From Sipunculus nudus (taxonomy: Eukaryota; Annelida; Sipuncula; Golfingiida; Sipunculidae), in assembly GCA_026874595.1 (NCBI GenBank), contig CM049308.1:48369327-48433326 (forward strand): a stretch of 64,000 nt of DNA, in the 5' to 3' direction. A model generated the notes under the pieces. That model was given only the letters and a program-made list of their open reading frames with translations. It was not told the origin of the DNA and did not search any database. The number at the start of each line of letters is the position of its first letter. The stretch's first letter is position 1. Positions 8,647-23,600 of the stretch are shown here, in pieces. A program made the translations under genes and the position numbers.

Positions 8647-11600
8647 CTGATCTCAAGAAAAAACAACAAAGTACATTTACACATCACATTAAATTTGTTT
8701 TGGGACTGCCATTAGGTCAAAAGTGTCACATATTTATTACAAAAGACAACCATATCTGAAAATATAAAATGCCAAAGTTAGTAAAAAGAAATTGTCAATT
8801 TGTTTTATACGCTAATAAATGGTTTTAACTGAAATGTCAATTCCATTACAGGCATTCCTGTAACCAAGAAGAACATAACAGGAGAGAGTATTTCCTGGTT
8901 CAGGGTAGGTCAGGTCTTATTAGTGAAATCTGATAAGAAACCTTGCCCTTAGGTGTGAAACCTGACTCATGTGGATGCTGCCACCAGAGGGCACTGGAAA
9001 CCTCTTAACGGGCTCACCACTGCCAGTGGCACTGGGGGAAGTGTAGCACCACAATGTGTTTGTATCAGAAACTGGAATATGTCTATACTACAAAATGGCA
9101 AAATATGTCCTAGTTGTTACACATGGAGTGACATTAGATGCTATCACTAATAGCACTTATATATTGACATAATGTAATTAAATACCTCAGGTAAATTTCA
9201 ATAACATTAGGATTATGATGTTTAGTTGATGAATGATATAAGGGGAAGTAATAGACATGCCCCCTGTCTCTCACCCACCTGGAGGACTGGGTTTAAAAGC
9301 CAAATTTCTCATATATCTGACAAGATTCCAGTGTCATTCAAACAGCAATCACATCCCAACGACAATGCCTTACAAAATAAAAAAGTAATTTGAAAGAATA
9401 ATGTTGGATAAATTTCCAGGAATTTTCTGTCTCTAGCAGCTGGGGTTCAGAGCTGGAGCAATTCAGCCTTTGGCCATGTTGGTTGTCCTAGTCACAGTAT
9501 TGGTCAGCCATCTCAGTGAGAATATTGCCCACAACAACTGCAGCTTTGCTTGAGGCACCTGCCATGACTGATAAGGCAGAGTGCAAGATGACCTCTGCGT
9601 AAGTACATGCACATCTTGTATAATCCTATGATTCCAGATAAGAGTTAAATATAATTCAGTCAACTTCGATTTATCTTATGAGAAATGTACTTTCACATGC
9701 CATTTCATGCATAGCTACTGAGTATGGCCTCCGAGGTATATGAGCATTCTAAAACACTGTAACACACATGAATGTGTCTTCTAATTACTGAATGTACAGC
9801 AAATGAATATTCAATTATGCCGATTCTAATATTCCTGAAAATCATATTAGGTATGCAAAAACTTTGGAAGATTCACTCTCACGCATGCAGGCCAAATTGG
9901 ACGAGGCTATTCACTTGAGGTGGTCCAGAGTTAGGTGACAAGATAGGTGGGGTAGGAGTACATTAGCCAGATACAGTGAGAACAATAGGCCAGGGGAATA
10001 ACTTTGAGGGCAAGCTTTGATTGCGGAGTGCTCTCTTCCTCTAAGTCGATCTTTCCTGCTGTCTACTTTTCCTATTCTGTTTAATTCATAAGTGTTCAGT
10101 GATGGCTGAATATAATATATATTTAATACTTTAGCAAGTAACTGATAAAGTACCTGAAGCTGTATGTGACTGCAATCTGGAGACCAATCTAAAACAGACA
10201 AAAAGATACCTGTACAGCCTCTGCTGACCAAGGGAACAGTAAACATTGATCAAGAACACTTGGGGACTTTAAATACAGGTTTGGGTTCATGTAACAGACC
10301 TTATATAGCCAAACAGTAATCTGACTAAAAAATTCATATCAACCGGTAGAGTAAAGATGTCACATAGCTTAACCATAAGGAAGTAGTGCATGGATGAGAT
10401 GCTGTGACTGCTCACAGTGGCTACAAGTTCAGACCTGATTGACACAGAAATTATAAAGGTTATAACCCTTTAACACAGCAAATGCTTAGTAGTTTCAAAC
10501 CGTTTTCAATTCACATTCAATCCTCATTGAGCATTCACACGCTAAAAAAATGTGTATTGAATCTGTTTTCACCAAGCTGTTTTCAATCCAACCTTGCATG
10601 TGTATTGAAACTGCTTTCAATGCAAATTGAGCCTTTACATGCAAATAAAATGTTAATCAGATCTGTTTTGGCCAAATTGAAGGTAACCCCCTTCTACCAC
10701 ATCACACACAATCAAGTGACCTATAGTGGTCTTTTGTTTCATATGACATCTTGTTAAGGAGGTATGATGCTGCATGCACTTTACATCAAGAATTTGGCAC
10801 AAACTGTTTTGATATAATTACTGTCTGAAAGCACTGAACTGTTCTTTTTTAATCCTGTGCTTAGTGAAAGGGGTATAAGACTGTCTGACCTTCATTGCTG
10901 CCAGTGCCTGGAGAGACAGGCTGATGCGGGCCCCAAGGAGAGCGCTGATCGTTGTGTTAAATCTGGCTCCATCACTCTCTATGGTGGTATTATATGTCCC
11001 ATCTGGTGCAACATCTGCAAACCTACCACAAATAAGCTTAATTATACATGGTGAGGTACTTAAATACATAAATTCAATTAGATATTGGACCATATTGTAT
11101 ATCTTAGATAAGAAGAACAACCTGTAATCTTCCATTACACATAAGTAAATATTAGTCAACAGTCATTAGACCCATGGGTCACTGTGCTCAGCTGAAATTG
11201 ACCTTGAAGGTGAAATTCTAAAAAATATAAAATGGAGATAAAGTATGAGAGGAAGAGGTAATAAAGGCCATGGTTGGTTGATATGATTGGTTTGTATTGT
11301 TGAGTAAGAAATTGTTGCAAATAATATTTTGTGATTTGACCATTTGTTTCCTAATGTTGAAACTGAAGCATGTGAGCAGTTTGTGAACATAAGATATAAA
11401 CCATTATTATAATCATTGGTTGGCTTTTTGATAAGCTGTTTATAATTCAGCAGTTTACACATTTGTTCAATAAGTTCCGAACGTTTTTTATACCAATTTT
11501 TCTTCTTCAGTTGTATAAAATGTATACAGTAGAAATATAACAAACATCCCAAGCCCACAGGTGCAAGAACTTGATAGGGGGGGGGGGGGGGCATGATGGG

Positions 11601-14600
11601 AGTTACAGCATCTCTGTATATGTATACAGGATATGAAACTTAATTTAACAGTGCCTACAGATAAATAAGTTCATTCACAATTATTGAATATTGAAAAATT
11701 TAAAGACAGACTGAAAGATAAACAAATATGATAATTTTATCTCCTATTCTGCTGAGGCAGGAAAATAATATATGATGTTTCAATTAGATCTTAATTTTTT
11801 TTATTTATTCTAATTTTCTATATTTAAAAAATTGTGTACAGTTGCAAAAGAATTAAAGTCCCCAGTTGTGTGCAAAAACTAAATGGTTGGGGGGGGGGGG
11901 GGGGGGGTAATGGCATGAGTTACAACACTTCTGCATATACATACAGGATGTGAAATTTAATTCAACAGTGCTTACAGGGAAAAAAAGTTTATTCATGATT
12001 ATCAAATATTTAAAATAGGCAGAGAGATGGAAAAACAAAGCCAATCACTTTATTTCCAAATATAGACTACTGAGGCAAGAAAATAATGAACAAATGTTTG
12101 AATTTCATCCTCATTTTTTTATTATATCAAATTCTTTCCAGGTTTATAAACCATTTATAAATTTGCAATATAACATATATATCTGAATATATAAGTTGAT
12201 CCACATTTCTAAATTGCATTAACATTTTATTTGGTCAGATAACACATTATGCACACAGTTGTATTTATTTTTATACCACAAAAATATATTTTATAGTTGC
12301 AAAAAAGTAAATATATGAAAAGAACACTTTATTAAGAATTCACAATTCTATATTGCACCTTTATTTTTCAAAAACTTGGCTCATAGTCATATATTATCCA
12401 ATTATGCATACTAATGAGTTTAATAATATTTTAATTTTTCAAATAATTTATTTTTTTTTATATATTTTAAAATGCTACAATATTACAATACTCCAATTAA
12501 TTACTATTTCAAGAAAAGTTTTGTACATTGGAGTGGAAACAGCTTTACAATTAATTAAATACAGTTTCGAACAGAAACAATTATTGCAATACACTAGTTG
12601 GGGGGGGGGGGGGGGGGTTAATGTGACATGAAAATAACTGTACAACTGTTACAGCAGGGGATTGCCCCCAGTGACCAATCACATACCAGGTGCCCTGGCA
12701 TAGCTGACCTCTAGTGACCAGAAGTGGCCTGCCTGGACAATGCATGTGAAAACACTAGAGCCTCCAAAAAACGTTAATAACTAGACTTAACTAGACTTGA
12801 AATTTTCAAATTTTTGAATTAAAGAGATTAAATCCTTATGTGTACATGCTGTGAAAATTAAATCAAATGAACTTACATGGAAACAAGGAACCCATGGGTC
12901 ACGGCGCTCAGCTTAATAGTATCACCATTGTTGTATGTAGGTCTGTACGATTTTATTTTGACAGATGTATTTTTTTTAAATTAAACATGTAGTTGAGCAG
13001 AATAGTAATATAGAAGTATCAGTATTTCAAATATGTACAAGAATGTGTGTCTAAAATATTGCATTGGGAATGACCAGATTTGATATTAGGCAGTCCTGAA
13101 GTATGAAAATAGATTTTTAATAGAAACACAGATTTATTTATTTTTTCTAAAAATATATATTTTAAATTTGCAAATTAAAAAATATCTGAAAAAAACACTT
13201 GATTCAGGATTGGAAAAGTTGTATACATTGGATCAGAAACAGCAATCGGTTAAAGAATGTAAGCAATGCAACATATCTGGTTGGGTGGGGTGGGGAAGGG
13301 CAGGGCAGGGTTGCCACATGTTATTTACATTTGTAAAGCAGTGTTGTATCACTAATACATTTACCCAGACAAGGTTGTAGGGACAAGACATGGCTGGTCT
13401 GGAGGTTCAAAATGTAAATACATTAGAGCCTCAGACTAGATGTGTCAGAACGACACGAATCCCCCCCCCCCCCCCCCGGGGCAAATTAGAAACATCTGCA
13501 GTATTGTGAAAAAAAGTCCATACATGTGCATTTTTCATAAAAAATTTCTGTCTTTCATGAAATTTTCTAAGTTCAGGATCTGTCATATGGTCAAAAATAG
13601 GTCAACTGGGACGAAACGCGAACTCAATCTGTAAGTGGTCATTATGCGCCCACAGACCAAACACTAGGCCAGTATCTGTAAGCATGCATTGTGAAACTAG
13701 AATATTAGCAAAAGCTGATAATCAGTTATAAATTTAAATTGGAGAGGTATGTACAATGTTTCATAAGAATCCACCAAATGCTTCCTGAGAAATAAGCTCC
13801 TAAGTTTTTTTCTATACTATGCTCTGTGACCTTGAAAAGTAGGTCAAGATCACCCATCTTTGAACTTGACCAAGATTTTGTAAATATCCTGCAATAGCAC
13901 TGATGAAATGAAGTTCCTGTGTTGAATACCTTTGGATATATCCTGCACAAAAGGCCTAAATTGGAAAATAGATAAATATCCATTAAAAAATCAGAAATTG
14001 TAAGTGGTACCACCAAATGTGTGCAGCACGCACAGACCATCATTCCAAATGATCATAGTGAGTTTTGTAAAATTCCACACAATGATTCCTGAGATATAAG
14101 CTTCTGAGTGTTTTTGTATAATCAGCTCTAAAACAAAGAAAAATAGGTCAAGGTCACCCATCTTTGCACTTGACCAAGATTTTGTTGATATACATCTTCA
14201 CTGATGAAATAAAATTCCAACAGTGAATCCTTCTAGAGATATCCCGCTCACAAGGCCAAAATTGAAAAATCCGATAAAAATTGATTAAATAGTCAGAAAT
14301 TGCAGGTGGCACCACAAAAATTGTGCAGCACATACAGACCATCAGTCCCAATGATCATAGTAAGTTTTGTGAAAATCCACACAATGGTTCCTGAGATATA
14401 CGCTTCTGAGTGTTTTTCTATAATTGGCTCAAAAATGTAGAAAAATGAGTCAAGGTCACCCATCTTCGAACTTGACCGAGATTTTATGGATATACATCTT
14501 CACTTATGAAATAAAATTCCAACAGTGAATCCTTTTAAAGATATCCCACTCGCAAGGTAAAAGTAAACAGACGCGGGACAGATGGATGCCGGACGGACAG

Positions 14601-17600
14601 ACAGATGGACGGACAGCTTGGGTGACGACAATAGCCTATCAGCCTATGAGCTGAGAGCTAAAAACAGCTGTACATGTACATATGTCATGGAAATTTATAT
14701 TTTTCATGAAATTTTCTATGTTTAGGAGCCCTAAAACAATCGAAAGTAGGTCAACCGGGATGAAACCCAAACAAGATCTGTAACTGGTCATTATCTGCCC
14801 ACACATAAAAAATCAGGGCGATATCTGCAGGCACTGCGGCAAAAAAAGTCCGTACATATGCATTTTTTTTTTAAATTTCTATTTTTCATGAAACTTTCTC
14901 TGTTCAGGAGCAGTCAAATGGTCAAAAGTAGGTCAACCAGGACAAAAAGCAAACTCGATCTGTAACTGGTCATTATCTGCCCACACACCAAAACTCAGGC
15001 TAGTATTTGCAGGCATTGCGAAAAAAAGTCCGTAAATGTGCACTTGTCATGAAAATTTTTATTTTTTATGAATTTTTTAATATAAGGGCACCATCAAATG
15101 GTCAAAAGTAGGTCAACTGGGACAAAACGTGAACTCGATCTGTAACTGGTCATTATCTGCCTACACACCAAAAAATCAGGGCGGTATCTGCAGGCATTGC
15201 AAACAAAAATCTGTACATGTGTATTTGTCATGAAAATTTATATTTTCATGAAATTTTCTATGTTCAGGAGCCATGAAACGGTCAAAAGTAGGTCAACTGG
15301 GACAAAACATTATCTCAATCTGTAACTCGTCAATATCTGCCCACACACCAAAAATCAGGCCAATATCTGCAGGCATTGAGAAAAAAAATCCGTACATATG
15401 TATTTGTCATGAAAATTTATATTTTTCATGAAATTATCTATGTTCAGGAGCTGTAAAACAATAAAAAATAGGTCAACTGGGACAAAACGTGAACTTGACC
15501 TGTAACATGTCAATACCTGCCCACACACAAAAAATCAGGCCAATATCTGCAGGCATTGCGAAAAAAAAGTCTTTACATGTGTATTTGTCATGAAAATCTC
15601 TATTTTTCATGAAATTTTCTTAGTTCAGGAGCCGTAAAACAGTCAAAAGTAGGTCAACAGGGACAAACACAAACTTGATCTGTAACTGGTCATTATCTGC
15701 CAACACACCAAAAATCAGGCCAATATCTGCAGGCATTGTGAAAAAAAGTCTGTACAACTGTTTGATTTCGGAATGACGGAGGGACAGAAGGACAGAAGGA
15801 TGGAAGGACGGAAGGCAGAATGACGGACATGGGTAAAACTATATGCCCCGGCCACTTTGTGGCAGGGGCATAAAATACCTCAATAACTAGAATAATTGTT
15901 ATGCTTTTACTTTCAAATTTTAGAATTTAACAGATTAAATCTACATATACACCAACTGTGAAAAGTAAATCAAATGTTACAAGAACAAGTGACTCTTGGG
16001 CCATGATGCTCAGCCGACTGGCATGTTGACAATATGTCCTTGCACAGCAACTAATTAAGATAATTTAGGTGGCATCATAGTTCATGCATATTAGCTGAAG
16101 TTCATTAAGACCCATTAGCACATCAAATTTGATGACAATCTATCCAGCTGTTCCTAAGGAATCTGGCAATTCTGGTGAGAACATGGCCTGTTACTCAGAT
16201 AATATAGGTCACAGTGACCTCAATTCAGGTTTCTAAGGAGAAGTTTTGAGGAACTCTCAGGATTTCAAGCAAGAAGATTCTAGGTCAAATGGTCATGATT
16301 TGTGCCCTGCTTTGGTATCAAATTTTCAATTATTCTGAGGGGTGCTTATAAGCCCTATAGCTTGTAGAATATGGGTAATGGGGTTTCCAAGAATACTTTT
16401 CATGGACCTCCCTGGTTGTCAAAATAGAAGATTCTGGGTCCAATGGTTATGATTTGTGCCCTGCTTTGGTATCAAATTTTCAATTATTCTTGGGGTACTT
16501 ATAAGCCCCATAGCTTGGAAAATATGGTTATCAGAGACCAAATTTCAGGTTTCCATGAAGACTTTTCATGGACCTCCCTGGATGTCAAGTAGGAAGAATC
16601 TAGGACCAATGGTTATGAAACAAGGGACCTATGGGTCACGACGCTCAGCTGTTATATATGATAAAAAAATATTATTTAGAAATGAGGCACATGCTGGTTT
16701 TGTGTGGTAATAAATATAAGCTGTATTATGAGTTGTTGTTGTTTAGCTTATGTATGATTTTGATAGTACCTTTGGAGACAGGGAAGAGGATTGATTTCAT
16801 TTGTTTTATTAACAAATGGAGTACTATTGTCACACAGATTTTGACTTGGCCATATAACTTATTTAAGCAGAACATATAATATAAGAGTTTAACTATTTAT
16901 TAAAAAAAATTACAAATATTGTCCCAAATATAATTTTTATAAAAAATAATAAGAGAATCATATGATTTTTTTAAATGAAATATAACTGATATGATTATTA
17001 AAATAATATTAAAGAATATATTCATGAATGCATTCATGAATACATTTTGAAAGTATTTGCACGAGTATTCATATACTTTCATTTTTACCTAAATTCCTAT
17101 TCTTTATGCAAGAAATTTTATAATGGAGTACATAATCATATTCGTATTTAAATACAATTACAAAGTATTTGCACCATGTCTGGTATTTATTCAGTTTCAC
17201 CAACCAATGATGTTGAGAATCCAGAATATACAAAATTCACACATTTAAATAATGATCATAAGTACCTGGTTTTATGGCTTTTATTTATATTAAAAAATAA
17301 CTGTAAAAAATTCATTTTGGACTAATTTCACATCAATGTACACACTAGACATAGTAGGAATCTAGATTAATATTATCAACTGCATCTTTGTCTATCATTA
17401 ATTTCCTTCATATGATCCCTAATGATTAATAATGAATAATATGATTTACTTCTTTATCATTAAAATTGAACTGAAAAATGCCATAGGTGACTGCATGGTG
17501 TTATTTGGAATATGTGACATTTTACCCATCGATACAAGATTCTTATATCATCAGTAACTGCAAGTTAATTTCCTGTTATTATAAACTAACAAATTCCTTT

Positions 17601-20600
17601 TCTATTTTTCTTTAATTTGTTATTAAAAACCAATAAAAATTTATTAATTTATTGTTTATTGTTATGTTGTTGGTTAAAACTACTAGATGAGTTGGGTTGG
17701 ACACCTGGATCAACTGTGGTTGGCCATAAGCTGCCTGGATGCCTCGCCTCAAGCATGCATAATTTGATGAAAGGTCAACAAGGTCAACATACAGGTGACT
17801 CAAGAGGGGCTGGAGAGAGCCAAAGTCTGACAGGGTCTCATAAAAAACATTAATAAAAGCTACAATTTTTGGCCAATTTCTTTCAGCTTTCTACACTAAA
17901 AAGCTGAAATCCTAATGTGTGCATGATATGAAAATTATATCAACAGTGCTCACAGGACACAAATGTGCCATGGTCACGGTTGGGCAAAATTTAAGGTACT
18001 AATTTTATATTTATACTAATAACTTATAAAATTTGAAAAATTCAGAACTAATTTTGGGTATTCAATTGAATCTTGATTAAAAAATGTTACATCCCTGACA
18101 AAAAAATCTCTAGCTTCAGCAATGCCCTTGTTAAGGGAGTAAATATATTTCTTGATTTTTTACAAAGTGCATTATGTTTGGGCCCATAACTTAAAACAAT
18201 TACGCAATACTGACATCATTCTGGCATGTGCATAGAGAATGAAAAATATGTATATTATTTATGATTAAAGTCAGATCAGTGGTTTTGATATTAGGCAGTC
18301 TTGAAGTGTAACAATGGGTTTTTAATGGAAAATGAAGTTTTTCATTAATATCTCGAAGGTATTAAGTCCTAGTGACCAAATTCTTGGCATGGTAGGGGAT
18401 TTTGGAGACATCTAACTGTATGCCGAATTTAAGGAACTAAGAGCTGAAGCTGGGGAGCTGAGCTCTTGCTAACTGCATAACACTAGCTTAATGTAAACAA
18501 TATGTTACATGGTGCTTGAAAACTTATTAAAATCTACAGTTTTTAATCAACTGGTTTCAAATTTTTGGTGTTAACAGTTGAAATGCTAACAAAAACATGC
18601 TGTGAAAATTAAATCCACAGTACTTACAGGAAAAAAACGTGCCATGGTCAAAGTTGGGCTAAATTTAAGGTACCAATTTTTTATTTTTATTAATATTTTA
18701 GAAAATTTAAAAGATTTTCATCTAATTTTGGGTATACAATTTAATTTTGATTAATAAAAGTTATATTACTGGAAAAAAGGTCAATAGCTTTAACATTTTT
18801 TGTGTTAAGTGATCAAATATCTTTCCTGATTTTTTACAAAATGCATTATGTTTGGGCCCAGAACTTTTTTAAATTAAATAATACAGACATAATTTCTTGC
18901 ATGTACATAGGAACTATATAGAGGATTATTTATGGTAAATATGAGGAAAAACAGATGAGTGGTTTTGATATTAGGCAGTCCTGAAGTGTGAAAATAGGTT
19001 TTTAATAAAAAATTGAGGTTTTTCCTTAATTTCTCAAAGGAACGAAGTTGCAAAGACCCAGTTTTCGGCTTGGTAGGAGATCTTGGGGACATCTAACATT
19101 ATGCCGAATTTTGGATTCCTAGGTCTTACGGTTTCAAAACGTGCCACATCTACGGACGGACGGACGGACGGACGGACGGACGGACGGACAGACGGACGGA
19201 CGACGGACAATGGACCACGACTATAGCTCAGATGACTTATAGTCAGCTGAGCTAAAAATCATAAATAATAAAAAAAATACAGGTGGCACCACCAGTCTGC
19301 AGAAACTGATAAAACATTCCATGACCAATATCCATATAAAGAATCATGGTGACCCACCAATGCATTAGTTGTTCAGATACTTGAGCTTTTGTATCAAATT
19401 ATCCATTATTTTGGGGGGTACTTCAGAGCCCCATAGCTCAGAGGTTATGGGTAACAGAGAACTAATTCCAGGTTTCCAAGGAGACTTTTCTTGGGCCTCA
19501 CGCATGTCAAGATAGAAGATTCTAGGTCCAGTCATTACGATTTGTGCCCTGTTAACAAATTACTAAGAAATTGAGAAGAAAAAATCGTAAAAAATAGATA
19601 AAATACATGGGGCACTACCAGTCTGCTGAAACTAATGAAACACTCCATGATCAATATCCATGCAGGGAATCATGGTGTTCAATGCATTAGTTGTTCAGAT
19701 ACTTGAGTTATTGCATCAAATTTTCCATTATTCATGGGGGGTACTTCAGAGCCCCATAGCTAAAAGAATATGGGTCACAGAGAAATAATTCTAGGTTTCC
19801 AAGATTTTTTATGGACCTCTCTGGATGGCAAGTTAGAAGATTCAAGGTCCAGCGGTTACAATTTATGCCCTGTTAATGGACAGACGGCCGGACAACCAAC
19901 CAGACGATGGACAAAGAGTTATTGCTAATGCTCAGATGATTTACAGTCAGCTGAGCTAAAAAAACGTGCCATGGTCAAACTTGGGCAAAATATAAGGTAC
20001 AAATGTTAAAATATTGCCAATATATAAAAAAATTTAACAGATTTAGATCTAATTATTGGTATACAATTAAATTTTGATTATTTGTATCCGCCAAAACAGA
20101 TGTTTTCAGCCCACCGCCGCCACCACCGCCGCGGCGTAGGTGTCCGGAGAACTCCTTCGTAACTGCTGGGCGGAATTTTACGAAACCCGGGATTATGTTC
20201 GGGTCACATGTGAACTGCTGCGCCCCGATTTTGTTTTGACCTCTGACCTTTCCTCTGCGCTCTGCGTCCGTTTGTCGACTGTTTCCACACATGAACCTAC
20301 ATATCTCGGGAACCGTTTGACCGATCAAGAAAATTTTTTTGCACAAATGTAGCCCTTGGAGAGCTTTATAACATACACAAACAAGTGACCCATGGGTCAT
20401 GACGCTCAGCTGACTGGGAAGAGATTTGCAAAAGGAAATTTTATCATCTGAATGGTAGTATATACCCATTCAACTGAAGCATCAAACAGATTAAAGAATA
20501 AGCCAAGATTGTTTCTGAATTTATATATCTCAAAATATGGGAAAAAATGTGTAAACTTTAAAAAAAATACAGGTGGTTCCACCAGTCTGCAGAAACTAAT

Positions 20601-23600
20601 AAAAACACTTAATGGTCAACATCCATGCAAAGAATCATAGTGATTTCTGCATTAATTGTTCAGATACTTCAGCTTTTGAATCAAATTTTCCATTATTCTG
20701 AGGGATACTTCGGAGTCCTATAGCTTGAAGGATATTGAAAACAGAGAACTAATTTAAGGTTTCCACAGACACTTTTCATGGGCCTCCTTGCATAACAAGA
20801 ATGAAGATTCTAGGTCCAGTTGTTACAATTTGTACCCTGTTGACACATAACCACATCCTTAAAGGTCTTAAAAATAGAGAAAAAAAATTGTAAAAATGTG
20901 TAACAAGCCCCATAGCTTGAAGAATATAGGTAACAGAGACCTAATTCCATGTTTCTAGGGAGTCTGCAGAAACTGATGAAACATCTCATGATCTCTTTGT
21001 ATGAAATTTTTGACTATTCTGGGGGTCTTTGGGGCCCTACAGCATGAAGGATATGGGTAACAGAGACCTAATTTCAGGTTTCCATGGAGACTTTTCATGG
21101 ATCTCCCAGTGTGTCAAGAATGAAGATTCTAGGTCCAGTTTTTATGATTTGTGCCCTGTTAACAGATGACTGCATCTTTAAAGGTCTCAAAAAGAGAAAA
21201 AAATCGTAAAAAATCGAAAAAATACAGATGGCGTCCGCAGTCTGCAGAAACTGATGAAACATCTCATGATCAATATCCATTCAAAGAACCATGGTAATCA
21301 ATGCATTAGTTGTTCAGATATTTCAGTTTTTGTATCAAATTTTCATTATTCAGCGGGGGTACTTTGGGGCCTCATAGCTCGAAGGATATGGGTAACAGAG
21401 ACCTAATTTTTGGTTTCCATGGAGACTTTTCATAGGTCTCTCAGAATTTCAAGAATAAAGCTTCTAGATCCAGTCTTAACGATTTGTGCCCTGTTAACAG
21501 ATGTCCACATTTTAAAGGTCTAAAAAATAGAGAAAAAAATTCGTAAAAAATCGAAAAATATAGGTTGCGCCACCAGTCTGCAGAAACTGATGAAACATCG
21601 CATGATTATAATGTATGCCAAAAATCATGACCATCAGTGATGTAGTTAATGAGATATTGAAGTTTTTGTATGAAATTTTTCACTATTCTGGGGAGTACTT
21701 TGGGGCCCCATAGCTTGAAGGATATGGGTAATAGAGACCTAATTTCTAGTTTCCATGGAGACTTTTCATAGGTCTCTCAGAATGTCAGGAATGAAGATTC
21801 TAGGTCCAGTCTTTACGATTTGTGCCCTGTTAACAGATGTCCACATTTTTAAAGGTCTCAAAAATAGAGAAAAAAATTCGTAAAAAATCGAAAAATACAG
21901 GTGGCGCCACCAGTCTGCAGGAACTAATAGAACATCTCATGATCAATATGTATGCCAAAAATCATGACCATCAGTGTTGTAGTTAATGAGATATTGAAGA
22001 ATTTGTATGAAATTTTTTACTATTCTGGGGGGTACTTTGGGGCCCCATAGCTTGAAGGATATGGGTAACAGAGACCTGATTTCTGGTTTCAAAGGAGATT
22101 TTTCATGGACCTCTCAGAATGTCAAGTTACAAGATTCTAGGTCCAGCGGTTACGATTTGTGCCAGGTTAACGGACAGACGGACAGACGACGGACAAAGAG
22201 TGATCGCTATAGCTCAGATGACTTACAGTCAGCTGAGCTAAAAATGGTGGCGCCACCTGCAACCATGTTTGCACAATGTCCATCTGTTTGTCTGCCTTGG
22301 GTTAAAATCACTCATATCTCTGCAGTGACTTGACTAATTCACCTGAAATTCGGCATGCCTATACATCCTGGATAGCTTGTCTGATTTTATGACAGGTGGC
22401 GCCACCTACATTCACGTTTACGCTGCAGACATCCAAGCTCATATCTCGGGAACCGTTTAACAGATTTGGCCAAAATTTTGCATATGTATAGATCTCACAT
22501 AGCTCTTTATCATACGCAAAACTGGTGGTGCCACCTGCAGCCATTTTTGCACAGCTCCTGTCTGTCTGCCATGGGATAAAATCACTCATATTTCGGCAGT
22601 GGTTTGACATATCTGCCTAAAATTTTGCAGGTTTATACATCCCCGACAGCTCTCTTGATTTTATGACAGGTGGCGCCACCTGCATTCTAGTTTATGCAGC
22701 AGACATCCAAGCTCATATCTTGGGAACTGTTTCACCGATTGGGCCAAAGTTTTTCATGTGTATAGTTCTCACATAGCTCTTTATCATACGGAAAACTGGT
22801 GGCGTCACCTGCAACCATTTTTGCTCAGCGTCCATCTGTTTGTCTGCCACGGGCTAAAATCACTCATATACATGTAGTGGTTTGACTTATCTGCCTTAAA
22901 TTTTGCATATGTATACAACTTGGACGGCTTTCTGGATTTTGTGGTAGGGGGGGGCAACCTACATAAACAATTTGGCTGCAGACATCCATGCTAATATGAA
23001 ACACTTCACTCTATTTCCCCTTGCCACTTATAACAAGTTATAACAACAAATCAATACAATCACACAGTAAAATACACAAAGTGCACAGTACCTGGATACC
23101 ACCACCGTCACAACGATAAGTTCTATAAATGTATACTCTCGGAGAATGACAGTCCAGTGTAAAGCTCTTGTAACAATCCAGAAAGTAAACTGAAGTCCAA
23201 ATGAAAATCTATAATTGCCGCACTCTTCGGATAAGGTCCCACAAACCGACACACACGCTTCTGCATCTGCTGGAATCTTCTCTGCTGCTCTCTCGGCTCT
23301 AAAACACAGCCCCTTTATATGCTCTTCACCCAAAGCCAAGAATTTTCCACTTCTCGAACAGTCTAAAAGATCTTACACAACACAGTGAACACGCATTACA
23401 GTAATCATCTAGAATAACATCGCTGTGTGTATCTCTACATACCAGGGTCCACACGTGACTCACGACCAGGCTAGAAATCCCAAGGCTAGCATGACAACGA
23501 GAGTTCAACCAGTACGGATTAAACTGCAAATGTAACAAATGGCCCGGCGAGGGTGTCACAACATTAGTTACGCCTGTGTCACACAATAAAAAGGGCACCT

